NCBI GenBank assembly: GCA_947305795.1
Contig: CAMZEK010000004.1
Location: forward strand, 31,732-95,731
Length of the DNA stretch: 64,000 bases
Direction of reading: 5' to 3'
Source of the DNA: an uncultured Bacteroidales bacterium
GTDB taxonomy: Bacteria; Bacteroidota; Bacteroidia; Bacteroidales; F082
Numbering within the stretch: the stretch's first letter is position 1; the number at the start of each line of letters is the position of its first letter. Positions 1-8,677 of this stretch are shown here, piece by piece. The translations under genes were made by a program, and so were the position numbers. The notes below the pieces were generated by a model. It was not told where the DNA came from. It saw nothing but the letters and a program-made list of their open reading frames with translations, and ran no database searches.

Positions 1-299
1 GTCTGATAGCTCCAAATGATGTAGTATATAGAATTGAAGAATTGTTGTTTCATTATAGAAAAGATAGCTCTATTGTTGGTGAACAAGTAACTGAGAACGA
101 AAGGTTTTATCGAAATCGTATTTGCGAGAAACATGAGAATATATATAAATCCCGATATGCTGACATCCTATTCTATTATAAGGCATATCAGGAATTGCAT
201 TATTTGAGAGGTGTGGAAAAAGTTTATTCTTCTCACGCATACCGTCTTGGGAAATTTTTGCTAAGGCCATTTTCCTGGATCAAAAGCAAGTTGGCATGA
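1..299 (+). CDS. C-terminal end of a probable glycosyltransferase (5' end outside window)
   Basis: The frame is open to the left edge of the window (first full codon at base 3), so only the last ~98 residues are present. They hold no catalytic motif. The end of the protein, AYRLGKFLLRPFSWIK, closely matches the end of the next gene product (AYHLGKTLLSPFGWIK), which is a recognisable glycosyltransferase. This, and the ATGA overlap with that gene, suggest a GT of the same polysaccharide operon. A TTG at 42 is an internal codon, not a convincing start. The function is inferred from context and the shared tail only. Confidence 0.6.
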   Translation, partial: LIAPNDVVYRIEELLFHYRKDSSIVGEQVTENERFYRNRICEKHENIYKSRYADILFYYKAYQELHYLRGVEKVYSSHAYRLGKFLLRPFSWIKSKLA

Positions 300-1132
300 T
301 GTTTTCCATTATCACATGTTCCAGAAAACAGGGAATACTACTCGAGTTGAAGCAAAACATCGCTGAAACTATCGACTGTGACAATGAGTTGGTGGTCATC
401 GACAATTCCGAGAATAGGTATAGCATTTTCGAAGCCTATAATGAAGGCATCCGCCGTGCCAACGGCGAGATTCTTTGTTTTATGCATGATGACGTGCTGT
501 TCCGCTCGACTGGCTGGGGAAATGCAATAATCAACCATTTTAATGAAGATGAGCGAATCGGTTTGATCGGTTTTGCTGGAACGCACTTCCTGCCCGATAC
601 CCCTATGTATTGGTACAGCTCACCATTCGTATCGCAACGCAATCTGAACAATGACCAAGGGTGCGTAGAGGAACATTTCCATGAAGATTGGTTTGGCGAG
701 CGCAACATCATTGACGTGGTTGCAGTTGACGGATTCTGCTTTTTTGCGAGAAAAAGTCTGTTCGAACAAATCGTTTTTGATGAAAAGACATTCCAAGGAT
801 TCCATCTTTATGATATGGACATCTGCATGCAGGTGATTCAGTCTGGGTATAAGGTTTGCGTATGCAGGGATGTGTTGGCTGAGCATGCTTGGTCAGAGAG
901 TAAGCAATTTTCCAAACAGGGTGCTGGTCTTTTTATGGAAAATTTAGAGCATTTTACAAAAAAATGGCGAGGGACGTTGCCTGTCTATAAAGGTTTAAAC
1001 TTGCCACCAGAAGTGTTTGAAAGGGTGAATGTGTTATTTGGTCAACTGTATGAAGCTAAACGAGTTCGAAATTCAAAAGCCTACCATTTGGGTAAAACTT
1101 TGCTCTCTCCTTTTGGATGGATAAAGAAATAA
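296..1132 (+). CDS. GT2-like glycosyltransferase, StrF-type
   Basis: This 278-residue protein begins with a short Rossmann-type strand (FSIITCSRKQ). It then has the GT-A features VVIDNSEN, FEAYNEGIRRANGEILCFMHDD (the HDD stands where a DXD metal site is expected, about residue 62) and a late acidic/aromatic block, GFHLYDMDICMQV. This pattern fits the glycosyltransferase-like family named after StrF, whose members transfer sugars to cell-surface glycans in the cytoplasm. The start at 296 overlaps the previous stop (ATGA); a second ATG follows at 299. The C-terminus carries the AYxLGKxLLxPFxWIK tail also seen in the gene upstream. Donor and acceptor sugars cannot be told from sequence. Confidence 0.8.
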   Translation: MMFSIITCSRKQGILLELKQNIAETIDCDNELVVIDNSENRYSIFEAYNEGIRRANGEILCFMHDDVLFRSTGWGNAIINHFNEDERIGLIGFAGTHFLPDTPMYWYSSPFVSQRNLNNDQGCVEEHFHEDWFGERNIIDVVAVDGFCFFARKSLFEQIVFDEKTFQGFHLYDMDICMQVIQSGYKVCVCRDVLAEHAWSESKQFSKQGAGLFMENLEHFTKKWRGTLPVYKGLNLPPEVFERVNVLFGQLYEAKRVRNSKAYHLGKTLLSPFGWIKK

Positions 1133-1138
1133 TTGATT

Positions 1139-1960
1139 ATGATTCCGAAGATTATCCACTACTGCTGGTTCGGTAAGGGTTTGATGCCCAAGTCGCAGAA
1201 AGACTGCATCAAAGGCTGGAAGAAACTGATGCCTGATTACCAGTTTATGCGCTGGGATGAGACCAATTTCGACTACACAAAGTATGAGGCATCAAAATAC
1301 GCCTACGAGGTGAAGAAATACGCCCTTGTTTCCGATGTGTGTCGATACAATGTGCTGGCCGAGTATGGCGGCATCTATTTGGATACTGATGTTGAAGTGT
1401 TTCAGAGCTTTGATCGTTTCCTGGACTGTAATTTTTTCTCGGGCATCGAACTCTATAATGAGTTTGAATCCGAGCATATCGCTGAAAACTATTTGAATGA
1501 AGATGGAACAGCGAAGGTGTTTGATACCGATGTGCCGAGAATGGAAATCCTGACCTCTTCTATGGCGTGCAACCCAGGCAATGAGATGATATGCAAGATT
1601 CGGGATTATTACAACACGGTCGAGGTGGATGCTGACAAGGCTTTACATTACCGTGATTGGGTGAACAATGACCGTCTGGTTGCTCGTCATCTCACGCACT
1701 ATGGTTTCCGATACAAAAACGAAACACAGCGGCTTGAAAACAATATGGTGGTATACGGTACAGGCATTTTTGGACATGCTTTCTGCCCAGACAAACGATT
1801 CGAGGTTTCTTATCATCATAATGCGGCAACATGGGAATCGGAAAAATGGAATCGGTCGCAAAGAGAGGCCTTTTTTTTCGACAAAATCGGGCTGCTGCCA
1901 CTTTACAAAAGATATAAAAAGTTGAAGAAAAGTATCAAAAGAGCATTCGTGAAGGCATGA
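1139..1960 (+). CDS. GT32-type glycosyltransferase with DXD sugar-binding region
   Basis: A 273-residue enzyme. It starts MIPKIIHYCWFG, the usual opening of Gly_transf_sug (OCH1-like, GT32) proteins. It continues with the family core KYALVSDVCRYNVLAEYGG and the metal-binding DXD in YLDTDVEVF near residue 83. It should transfer a hexose from a nucleotide sugar to the growing repeat unit on the cytoplasmic side. The start is set at the ATG at 1139, because the family begins exactly there; a TTG two codons earlier is less likely. It lies 6 bases after the previous stop. A second GT32 gene of the same type is at 9706-10425. Confidence 0.85.
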   Translation: MIPKIIHYCWFGKGLMPKSQKDCIKGWKKLMPDYQFMRWDETNFDYTKYEASKYAYEVKKYALVSDVCRYNVLAEYGGIYLDTDVEVFQSFDRFLDCNFFSGIELYNEFESEHIAENYLNEDGTAKVFDTDVPRMEILTSSMACNPGNEMICKIRDYYNTVEVDADKALHYRDWVNNDRLVARHLTHYGFRYKNETQRLENNMVVYGTGIFGHAFCPDKRFEVSYHHNAATWESEKWNRSQREAFFFDKIGLLPLYKRYKKLKKSIKRAFVKA

Positions 1961-2781
1961 TGGGCAGAATGAAAAGAAAGGTTTCGCATCTTATGCATCC
2001 TGTTCAAGGGGAGATTTGGTGTTTGCATCGGGTGGTTCCAATTAGAAGCATTTATCCTAGCAATAGGGATTTGGAAATCACGCCAGACTATCTTGAACGG
2101 CAGGTGGTGGAATATAAAAGGAATGGGTTTTCGTTTGTGACATTGGAGCAAATCCTGGACCATCAATCCTTTTTGCTGCCTCAAAAAAGAGTGAATGTTT
2201 CTTTCGACGATGGGTTTAAGGATGTTTATGGAGAGGCGTTTCCGATTTTGAGGAAATATAATGTGCCTTTCACGCTTTATTTGACAACGGATTTCCCGAA
2301 GGGCAAGGCGGATCTTTGGTGGATCCAATTGGAAAAAGATAAATCGGTTGACGAATATGAGAGGATTATAAAGGCCGTTTATGAAAGCGGGAAGCCTATG
2401 GCGGAAGAAATGCATCGTTTGACCCAAACGGTTCCGGACCGGAGCCTTTGCTTTGATTTGGCTTTGAATTGGGTTGAGATAAAAGAGATGGTGGATAGTG
2501 GCTTGTGTACGATAGGTTCTCATACGGTTTCTCATCCAGGGCTTGTTCGGATTGATGCGAAAGAGGTCTTCTTTGAATTGCATGAATCAAAACGTCTCCT
2601 TGAAGAAAAACTAGGCATTGAGGTTGCCCATCTTTCGTATCCGCACAGTATGCAAGGCGAATGTGTTCAAAGAATGGCTGCTGAGGCTGGCTATAAGTCG
2701 GCAACCCTTGGATACGGTGGTGTCGTTAGGAAAGGCGATAATAAGTATTGCTTAAATAGGAAACACATAATACAAGACTAA
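1957..2781 (+). CDS. NodB-type polysaccharide deacetylase
   Basis: This 274-residue protein has the NodB deacetylase signature. The metal-ligand/base block is VNVSFDDGFKDVY at about residues 78-90, and the two-histidine block is GSHTVSHPGL at about 187-196. Near the C-terminus LSYPHS corresponds to the arm containing the catalytic His partner. Such enzymes remove N- or O-acetyl groups (or act on polysaccharide chains) with a divalent metal. No signal peptide is apparent, so it may act on a lipid-linked intermediate in the cytoplasm, as is common in O-antigen loci. It overlaps the upstream gene by 4 bases (ATGA). A second ATG at 1960 could also be used. Confidence 0.8.
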   Translation: MMGRMKRKVSHLMHPVQGEIWCLHRVVPIRSIYPSNRDLEITPDYLERQVVEYKRNGFSFVTLEQILDHQSFLLPQKRVNVSFDDGFKDVYGEAFPILRKYNVPFTLYLTTDFPKGKADLWWIQLEKDKSVDEYERIIKAVYESGKPMAEEMHRLTQTVPDRSLCFDLALNWVEIKEMVDSGLCTIGSHTVSHPGLVRIDAKEVFFELHESKRLLEEKLGIEVAHLSYPHSMQGECVQRMAAEAGYKSATLGYGGVVRKGDNKYCLNRKHIIQD

Positions 2782-2783
2782 AA

Positions 2784-3326
2784 ATGGTTCCAAAGATTGT
2801 ATTTGGTGATTTGTTTAGAAGCAATGGCAAGACGGGGCTTTGGAACTTGTTGTGTACTGCTGCTCGCAAGCTGGATTTCAGGTGGATTGTGCTGTTCCGA
2901 TGGTATCAAAGCAAGCGAAAACCATTCGTGTCTAGGCTGTTGTTGAGACATTGTTCTAGAAAGACAGGAATACAAATAGGGTGGCACACTAAAATTGGCG
3001 AAGGACTTGTGCTAGTGCATTGTGGTGATATCGCTGTCAACAACGAGGTGGAAATCGGAAAGAATTGTACGTTGTATCAGGGTGTCACCATAGGTATGGA
3101 GTTTAGAGGGAAAAGACAAGGGAATCCAATGATTGGCAACAATGTGTGGATTGGTAGTAATGCTTGCGTGGTTGGCAATATTACGATAGGTGATGATGTT
3201 TTGATTGCTCCTTTGGCCTTTGTGAATTTTGATGTGCCTTCTCACTCCATTATCGTTGGTAATCCGGGAAAAATAATTTCTCGAGAAAACGCAACGGAAG
3301 GTTATATTTGTAACAAGTTGGAATAG
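2784..3326 (+). CDS. Serine acetyltransferase-like hexapeptide O-acetyltransferase
   Basis: A 180-residue protein with a short helical N-terminus and then a left-handed beta-helix. Hexapeptide turns run from about residue 70: IGWHTKIGEGLVLVHCGD, VEIGKNCTLYQGVTIG, IGNNVWIGSNACVVGNITIG. The HCGD and VTIG spacing resembles the CysE/SAT branch, whose members transfer an acetyl group from acetyl-CoA. Within a polysaccharide operon the acceptor is probably a sugar rather than free serine. The start follows the previous stop by two bases. Confidence 0.8.
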   Translation: MVPKIVFGDLFRSNGKTGLWNLLCTAARKLDFRWIVLFRWYQSKRKPFVSRLLLRHCSRKTGIQIGWHTKIGEGLVLVHCGDIAVNNEVEIGKNCTLYQGVTIGMEFRGKRQGNPMIGNNVWIGSNACVVGNITIGDDVLIAPLAFVNFDVPSHSIIVGNPGKIISRENATEGYICNKLE

Positions 3327-3338
3327 CTGGACAGGAAG

Positions 3339-4316
3339 ATGCAACAACGCGACGTGACCTTTGACATCATGAAGGGTGTCGGTATATTGCTGGTGATTGT
3401 GTGTCATCTTCTCGGATGGAATCATCCATGGCTGGATCGTGTTATTTCATCCTTTCACATGCCATTGTTTTTTATAATTGCTGGTCTTTTCTCAAAACCT
3501 TATGTGGATAAGTTCACGACCAAGTCGAGCGTGAAACGTTATTTCAGGCGTTTGTGTCGACCTATGGCGATAACCCAGTTGGTGATTGTGGTATGGGCGG
3601 TGTTGATGGCGCTGGCAAAGCATGAGAGCTGGAATCCGGTAATTAGAGAATTGCTGTCACTTGTTTGGGCTGACGTGGACGGACCAATGACACCGTGGGG
3701 GAAGCTGAGTCTTGGCGTGATTTGGTTTTTGTTGGCGCTATTTGTCGCTAAAGTGTTGCTGATACCGTTGTCAAGGTTGGAAAATTGGGCTATCCCCGTT
3801 TCCCTTATCGTTGCTTTTGCCACGTTGTTGTTACATAAAATTTTTCCCTATTCCATCTGGTGTCTTTCATTAGGCTTGATGGCGTTACCATTTGTGACTA
3901 TTGGATGGTGGGTGAAAGAGCATCCGGTTCCTCTGTGGCTGAAGATAGTTGTTACGGTCGGTTGGATAGTTGCTATCTGCTTCTCGAGGCTGGACATGTA
4001 TTCTTTCACATGGAATTGTTATCCCTTGGATGTCGTGGGTGCTTGTGGAGGTACGTGTATGGTATATTTGGTGAGCCTGGGAATTAAGAAATACATGAAA
4101 ATTACAACAAAAGTATTATCGGCGCTCGGCGTATGGTCATTGGCCATCATGTGTATGCATTGCTTTGAAATGTATGCACATTTGGGTAATCACATTAAGG
4201 CTGTGGTTGGTGTGGAGTTGGGCGAGTGGCCAATGTTTGCATGGCGATTGGCGTTGACTTTGGGTTTGGCTATTGCTTTGGTTCATATACCAAAAGTGAA
4301 AAAGGTATTTGTTTGA
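3339..4316 (+). CDS. Acyltransferase-3 family membrane protein
   Basis: A 325-residue polytopic membrane protein. Its first ~30 residues carry the acyltransferase-3 hallmarks: DIMKGVGILLVIVCHLL, with the histidine thought to be catalytic, followed by SSFHMPLFFIIAGL. About nine to ten hydrophobic segments follow. Family members move acetyl or other acyl groups across or at the inner membrane onto glycans, as in O-antigen O-acetylation. A purine-rich AGGAAG stretch lies just upstream of the ATG. It is one of two acyltransferase-3 genes in the operon (see 4950-5975). Its acyl group and target sugar cannot be predicted. Confidence 0.85.
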   Translation: MQQRDVTFDIMKGVGILLVIVCHLLGWNHPWLDRVISSFHMPLFFIIAGLFSKPYVDKFTTKSSVKRYFRRLCRPMAITQLVIVVWAVLMALAKHESWNPVIRELLSLVWADVDGPMTPWGKLSLGVIWFLLALFVAKVLLIPLSRLENWAIPVSLIVAFATLLLHKIFPYSIWCLSLGLMALPFVTIGWWVKEHPVPLWLKIVVTVGWIVAICFSRLDMYSFTWNCYPLDVVGACGGTCMVYLVSLGIKKYMKITTKVLSALGVWSLAIMCMHCFEMYAHLGNHIKAVVGVELGEWPMFAWRLALTLGLAIALVHIPKVKKVFV

Positions 4317-4317
4317 G

Positions 4318-4959
4318 ATGAGAAAGAGTACGGACAAGCTAATTCGTTTCTTGTGCACGAAACGTTTTATGCCGAAAAAGCTTCGCGTTTTCAAGCCGTC
4401 CATGTGTTTCGTAGATTCTGGGGCCCATGTGAAGATAGATAAGTATCTGAATTTTAACAAGCAGTGGGATAACCAAAGGATGCTGCGAAATAAAATGGCC
4501 GGTTCATTGTACGTGGGCAATGGCGCAACATTGGAGGTTGATGCTTTTGATGTGTATGCGGGCAGTAGGATTAATGTGAACCAGATCGCAAAACTGTCGT
4601 TGGGCAGCGGCTATATGAACTATGAGTGCGTCATAGATTGCTTCTCTTCCATCACCATTGGTCATGACGTTGTGATTTCGGAGCGCGTGGTCATCAGGGA
4701 TTCGGACAATCATACTATTCAATCCATTGCCACAGAAACCGAGAATGAGCAGTTAAGTGATGAAAAACTATCTATGGCTCCTATTGTGATACAAGACCAT
4801 GTTTGGATCGGAATGAATGTGATTGTGTTGAAAGGTGTAACGATAGGGGAAGGTGCTATCGTAGCGGCAGGTAGTTTGGTGAATAAGGATGTGCCCCCGC
4901 ATAGTTTAGTGGCAGGTGTGCCTGCCAAAGTGATGAAGACGGATGTTTCATGGAGTTGA
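4318..4959 (+). CDS. Hexapeptide-repeat (LbH) O-acyltransferase, WcaF/MAT-like
   Basis: A 213-residue left-handed beta-helix acyltransferase. Hexapeptide turns start around residue 60 (LYVGNGATLEV) and run to IVIQDHVWIGMNVIVLKGV and TIGEGAIVAAGSLVNKDVPP. It ends with the LVAGVPAKVMK motif typical of the maltose/galactoside acetyltransferase group. The sequence DSDNHTI near residue 140 supplies the usual catalytic histidine. The ATG at 4318 is chosen; the frame reaches back to a TTG at 4309, inside the upstream gene's end. The last 10 bases overlap the next gene, suggesting translational coupling of a soluble and a membrane acyltransferase. Confidence 0.82.
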   Translation: MRKSTDKLIRFLCTKRFMPKKLRVFKPSMCFVDSGAHVKIDKYLNFNKQWDNQRMLRNKMAGSLYVGNGATLEVDAFDVYAGSRINVNQIAKLSLGSGYMNYECVIDCFSSITIGHDVVISERVVIRDSDNHTIQSIATETENEQLSDEKLSMAPIVIQDHVWIGMNVIVLKGVTIGEGAIVAAGSLVNKDVPPHSLVAGVPAKVMKTDVSWS

Positions 4960-5975
4960 GCAAGACCGATACTGCTGCGATTAAAGGAATAGCGATTATC
5001 CTGATGCTATGGCATCATTTGTTCTTGAACACGATGGCCTATGGGAATCTCACGAATTCTTTGGCGGTTGTTTTTAAGGTTTGCGTGGCTTTATTCCTGT
5101 TCGTCAGCGGATATGGTTTGACGAAGCAGTATTCTCAACTTGATAAGCCGTATTTTAAAAACACGCTTAAATTTTTGTTGCGGAGATATGTCAATTTCTT
5201 TCTGCCCTACTGGTTCTGCTTCGTGTTAGTGGTTGTCGTGGGCAATATCTGCGGTTATTCCTTCTCGGAGGCTTATCCTTCAAGTCGTAATACATTAAAA
5301 TGTGTATTGTTGGATATAGCAGGGCAGATGGGCTATAATTCATATTTGAATCCCTGGTGGTTCAATAAGATGATTATCCAATTGTATTTGGTTTTTCCCA
5401 TCCTGTTCTTAATCATATGTAATAAGTATTTGTCATGGGTCGGCTTGGCCTTGATTATTGTTGCGCAATTGTACGCCAAAAACATTTTGGGCCATGTGTT
5501 TTTTATCGTAGAAGGCGGGCTTCCCGCGTTTTATCTCGGCATGTTATGTGCTCGTTGTCGGTTGGTCCCCGAGGCGAACGACGGGAAGTGGAGACCGTTA
5601 CTGTTTTTTGAGGGTTTGTTTGTGTGCATTGGTTTGGCAGTCCTGCATTTAATGGTAGTGAAAGACCCTTATGTGGCTGTATTGATTCGGGCTTTGATGG
5701 CACTGTGCATCATAGGGGTATATAAGTCATTCGGGAATCAACAGACTTTCGCCCTTGAGTTTGTTGGTAAGTATGCTACCTTTATGTATTTAATCCATAT
5801 GTTGTTTATTAAGCTGATTCCAGGTGTGATATACGGCGTGAAGTATTCGGTGCTGGTTTTTATGTTGTTTGTGGCGGTCTGTTTAGTGGCCGCCATGCTG
5901 ATTGATGCATTGGAAAAATTGTCCCGTTACGATAGATTGCGTGTTGGAGTCGTAAAATTAATCGATAAATGGTAA
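4950..5975 (+). CDS. Acyltransferase-3 family membrane protein
   Basis: A 341-residue polytopic protein. It opens with the family motif DTAAIKGIAIILMLWHHLF (catalytic-type His-His pair) and then KVCVALFLFVSGYGL. About ten hydrophobic segments follow. It differs clearly from the 3339-4316 protein, so the two are probably not recent duplicates and may modify different positions or use different acyl groups. The start lies inside the end of the upstream hexapeptide acyltransferase (10-base overlap) and the stop overlaps the next start (TAATG). The role is inferred to be O-acylation of the surface glycan at the inner membrane. Confidence 0.85.
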   Translation: MELSKTDTAAIKGIAIILMLWHHLFLNTMAYGNLTNSLAVVFKVCVALFLFVSGYGLTKQYSQLDKPYFKNTLKFLLRRYVNFFLPYWFCFVLVVVVGNICGYSFSEAYPSSRNTLKCVLLDIAGQMGYNSYLNPWWFNKMIIQLYLVFPILFLIICNKYLSWVGLALIIVAQLYAKNILGHVFFIVEGGLPAFYLGMLCARCRLVPEANDGKWRPLLFFEGLFVCIGLAVLHLMVVKDPYVAVLIRALMALCIIGVYKSFGNQQTFALEFVGKYATFMYLIHMLFIKLIPGVIYGVKYSVLVFMLFVAVCLVAAMLIDALEKLSRYDRLRVGVVKLIDKW

Positions 5976-6805
5976 TGGCTCCTCGTGTTTCCATTCTCAT
6001 TCCCGTCTACAAGACGGCTCCTTATCTCCGCGAGGCGATGGACAGCATGCTGTCTCAAACCTTTACGGATTTCGAACTGATTGTGCTGAACGATTTCTCA
6101 CCTGACAATGCTGAGGAGATTTTGGATACATACGACGATCCTCGGATTGTACGATATAAAGGTGAAAAGAACGTCGGTTTGTCGAATGTGCTAAATGTCG
6201 GCATAAGGATGGCAAAAGGGAAGTACATAGCTCGCATGGACAGTGACGACATTTCCTTGCCGAATCGATTACAGACCCAATTTGATTATTTGGAATCTCA
6301 TCCTGATATTGATTTGTGCTCGTGTGGTATGCAGTTATTTGGAGCCAAGGAGGATGTCTGGCTTCGTGAAAGCAATCCAGAAAAGGTAAAAATTACGGCT
6401 TTGTTTTTTTCACCAGTGTTGCATGCTTCGAGTATGTGGCGCAAGGATTCTTTTGAGAAACAAGGATTATTCTTTCGGCAGGAAATGGTTCCGGCTGAGG
6501 ATTATGACTTGTGGACGAGGGCATTGGTGAAAGGCCTGAGACTGGTCAATTTGCCAGAAGTGCTATATAGGTATAGGCTGCATCCTAATCAAGCCACCCT
6601 ACAAACCGACAAGACCAAAATAAAAAGCCGAGAGGTACAAAAGGCCTATTTGAAAGCAGCCTTACCCTCGTTGTCGGAAAAAACGATTGGGTCTTTTCCC
6701 GAAAAATTATGGCCGGTGTTCTTCTCTAACTTGCGTAAAGGTTTTTTTGATAAAAGATTGTTGGCGAAACGTCTATATAAAATGAGCAAAGTCAAGAATA
6801 ACTGA
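5975..6805 (+). CDS. GT2 family glycosyltransferase
   Basis: A 276-residue GT-A fold enzyme. It has RVSILIPVYKTAPYLREAM at the start, the nucleotide-sugar region FELIVLNDFSPDN, and the metal-binding ARMDSDDISLPNRL near residue 90. A later acidic block, PAEDYDLWTRAL, fits the catalytic base. It should add one sugar to the lipid-linked repeat unit. The ATG at 5975 overlaps the previous stop (TAATG); an in-frame ATG two codons upstream (5969) is an alternative. It is the first of three consecutive GT2 genes. Confidence 0.9.
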   Translation: MAPRVSILIPVYKTAPYLREAMDSMLSQTFTDFELIVLNDFSPDNAEEILDTYDDPRIVRYKGEKNVGLSNVLNVGIRMAKGKYIARMDSDDISLPNRLQTQFDYLESHPDIDLCSCGMQLFGAKEDVWLRESNPEKVKITALFFSPVLHASSMWRKDSFEKQGLFFRQEMVPAEDYDLWTRALVKGLRLVNLPEVLYRYRLHPNQATLQTDKTKIKSREVQKAYLKAALPSLSEKTIGSFPEKLWPVFFSNLRKGFFDKRLLAKRLYKMSKVKNN

Positions 6806-6811
6806 TTGATA

Positions 6812-7717
6812 ATGTTTTTTTCCGTCATCATTCCTGTTTATAACGTTGAGCCATATTTACGCGACTGCCTCGACAGCGTTGTTAACCAGACTTTTCCCGA
6901 TTGGGAAGCCATCTGTGTGAACGACGGCTCTACTGACGGTTCTGCGGCTATTCTTAATGGATTTGCAGAAAAAGATAATCGGATAAAAATTGTTACTCAA
7001 GCTAATGGCGGTCTTTCTGCGGCACGAAACGCTGGATTAGATATCGCAAAAGGAGATTATATTCTGTTTTTGGATAGTGACGATTGGCTGGAACAGAATG
7101 CGTTGGAAATTTTGTCAAGGAATTTGAATGGTGAGGACATGCTTTGCTTTTCAGGGCGGCGTTACTTCGAGAGCGGGAAAGAATACCATAATGCAGACCA
7201 ACTGAAGACGCAATCTTATGCTTCGGGCATGGACTATTACAACGCTAATGCCCTTTTGCATCGCGATTTCGCTTTTGTTTGTGTGGTGCTGAGAGCCTAT
7301 AAACGGTCATTCCTTTTGGAAAACAACCTTCGATTCAAAGAAGGCATTTATCATGAGGATAATCTGTTCACACCGTTGGCTTGTTACTATGCGAAGAAAG
7401 TAAAGGCCGTTAATGAATGTTTGTATGATTACAGGGTGCGCGTCAATAGCATCACCACAACGAGTAATGTCAAGCGGCATAGCGACTTGTTGGGACTATC
7501 CAATGCATTGGCAGCATTCTTCATCCCGAAACAGGGTTTTGACAAGACCGTTATTTATCGAGCCATCACGCATCATTATCAGGTGGTGTTCGTGAGTGCA
7601 GCAAGGGAGGAAAAAAGGAAATTGAGGCCATTGTGTGATTGGAATTTATATCACAAGGTGAGTCATACCAAATTGCGTCATCGGTGGAATTATTGGAGGA
7701 ATAAGATTGGATTATGA
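6812..7717 (+). CDS. GT2 family glycosyltransferase
   Basis: A 301-residue GT2 enzyme. FFSVIIPVYNVEPYLRDCL opens the Rossmann-like half, AICVNDGSTDGS binds the nucleotide, and LFLDSDDWLEQNAL (about residue 92) holds the DXD. IYHEDNLFTPL is the usual acceptor-side acidic motif. The start is set at the ATG at 6812; a TTG at 6806 is in frame but gives only two extra residues. The stop overlaps the next start by 4 bases (ATGA). Its sugar specificity is unknown. Confidence 0.9.
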   Translation: MFFSVIIPVYNVEPYLRDCLDSVVNQTFPDWEAICVNDGSTDGSAAILNGFAEKDNRIKIVTQANGGLSAARNAGLDIAKGDYILFLDSDDWLEQNALEILSRNLNGEDMLCFSGRRYFESGKEYHNADQLKTQSYASGMDYYNANALLHRDFAFVCVVLRAYKRSFLLENNLRFKEGIYHEDNLFTPLACYYAKKVKAVNECLYDYRVRVNSITTTSNVKRHSDLLGLSNALAAFFIPKQGFDKTVIYRAITHHYQVVFVSAAREEKRKLRPLCDWNLYHKVSHTKLRHRWNYWRNKIGL

Positions 7718-8661
7718 GGTTCTCTGTCATCATACCCCTCTATAATAAAGCACCCTACGTGGCCAAGGCCATCGGAAGCGTATTGTCGCAGACTTTCTTT
7801 GACTACGAGTTAATCATCGTTGATGACGGCAGTAAGGATAACTCTGCTGAAATTGCTGCGCACGCCATTAAGAAACAAGGGAATTGCCGTCTGCTAAAAC
7901 AGGAGAACGCCGGAGTAAGTGTAGCTCGTAATAACGGCGTGGCTGCTTCTCATGGCGATTACCTATGCTTCCTTGATGCTGACGATTGGTGGAATCCACA
8001 CTTTTTAGAAGAAATGTCTAAGCTAATTATAGAATTTCCCGAAGCTGGCATTTATGGAACGAGCTATACTATTGTAAACGAGACCAAGCATAAAACCAGA
8101 GTAGCGCCGATTGGCGTTGAGCCAGGCTTCGAGAAAGGCTATATTAATTATTGTCAAGTGTATGCAAAAACCTTGGCCATGCCGCTGACCTCAATTTCAG
8201 TGGCGATTCCAAGACTTGTTTTTGATGAGATGCATGGTTTCCCGAAGGGCGTCAAATTGGGAGAGGATTTCTTGCTATGGATACGGATTGCGCTGAAGTA
8301 TAAGGTGGCATTTCTGAACAAGCCCATGGCCTTTTACAATCAAGATGTGGATGTGGCCAATCGGAGCGTGGGGAGGTTGCATAAGCCTGACGAGCATATG
8401 CTGTGGAATTTGGACTTTTTGGCAACTGAAGAGGAGACCAACCCTGATTACAAGCAACTGGTTGATAATCTCAGGACATACGGACTATATCCCTATTACC
8501 TTTCCAAAGAGTATCATGGCGCAGCGAAGAAAGAATTGGAAAAAGTGGATTGGCAAAGACAAACAGAAAGGACTAGGAAACAGTATAACAGGTCTCTTTT
8601 ATGGTCACGAGCTGTGTTTAATATAAAAAAGCTGCTTTTGCCTATTAAGCACGCAATATGA
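7714..8661 (+). CDS. GT2 family glycosyltransferase
   Basis: A 315-residue GT2 protein. It has RFSVIIPLYNKAPYVAKAI, the nucleotide site ELIIVDDGSKDNS, the GVSVARNNGV helix and LCFLDADDWWNPHF with the DXD near residue 89. KLGEDFLLWIRIAL is the acceptor-side acidic motif. It overlaps the previous gene by 4 bases. The first half is much like its neighbour at 6812, but the two diverge after the DXD, as expected for enzymes with different acceptors. Confidence 0.9.
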   Translation: MRFSVIIPLYNKAPYVAKAIGSVLSQTFFDYELIIVDDGSKDNSAEIAAHAIKKQGNCRLLKQENAGVSVARNNGVAASHGDYLCFLDADDWWNPHFLEEMSKLIIEFPEAGIYGTSYTIVNETKHKTRVAPIGVEPGFEKGYINYCQVYAKTLAMPLTSISVAIPRLVFDEMHGFPKGVKLGEDFLLWIRIALKYKVAFLNKPMAFYNQDVDVANRSVGRLHKPDEHMLWNLDFLATEEETNPDYKQLVDNLRTYGLYPYYLSKEYHGAAKKELEKVDWQRQTERTRKQYNRSLLWSRAVFNIKKLLLPIKHAI

Positions 8662-8677
8662 TATTCCACCAAAAAGA

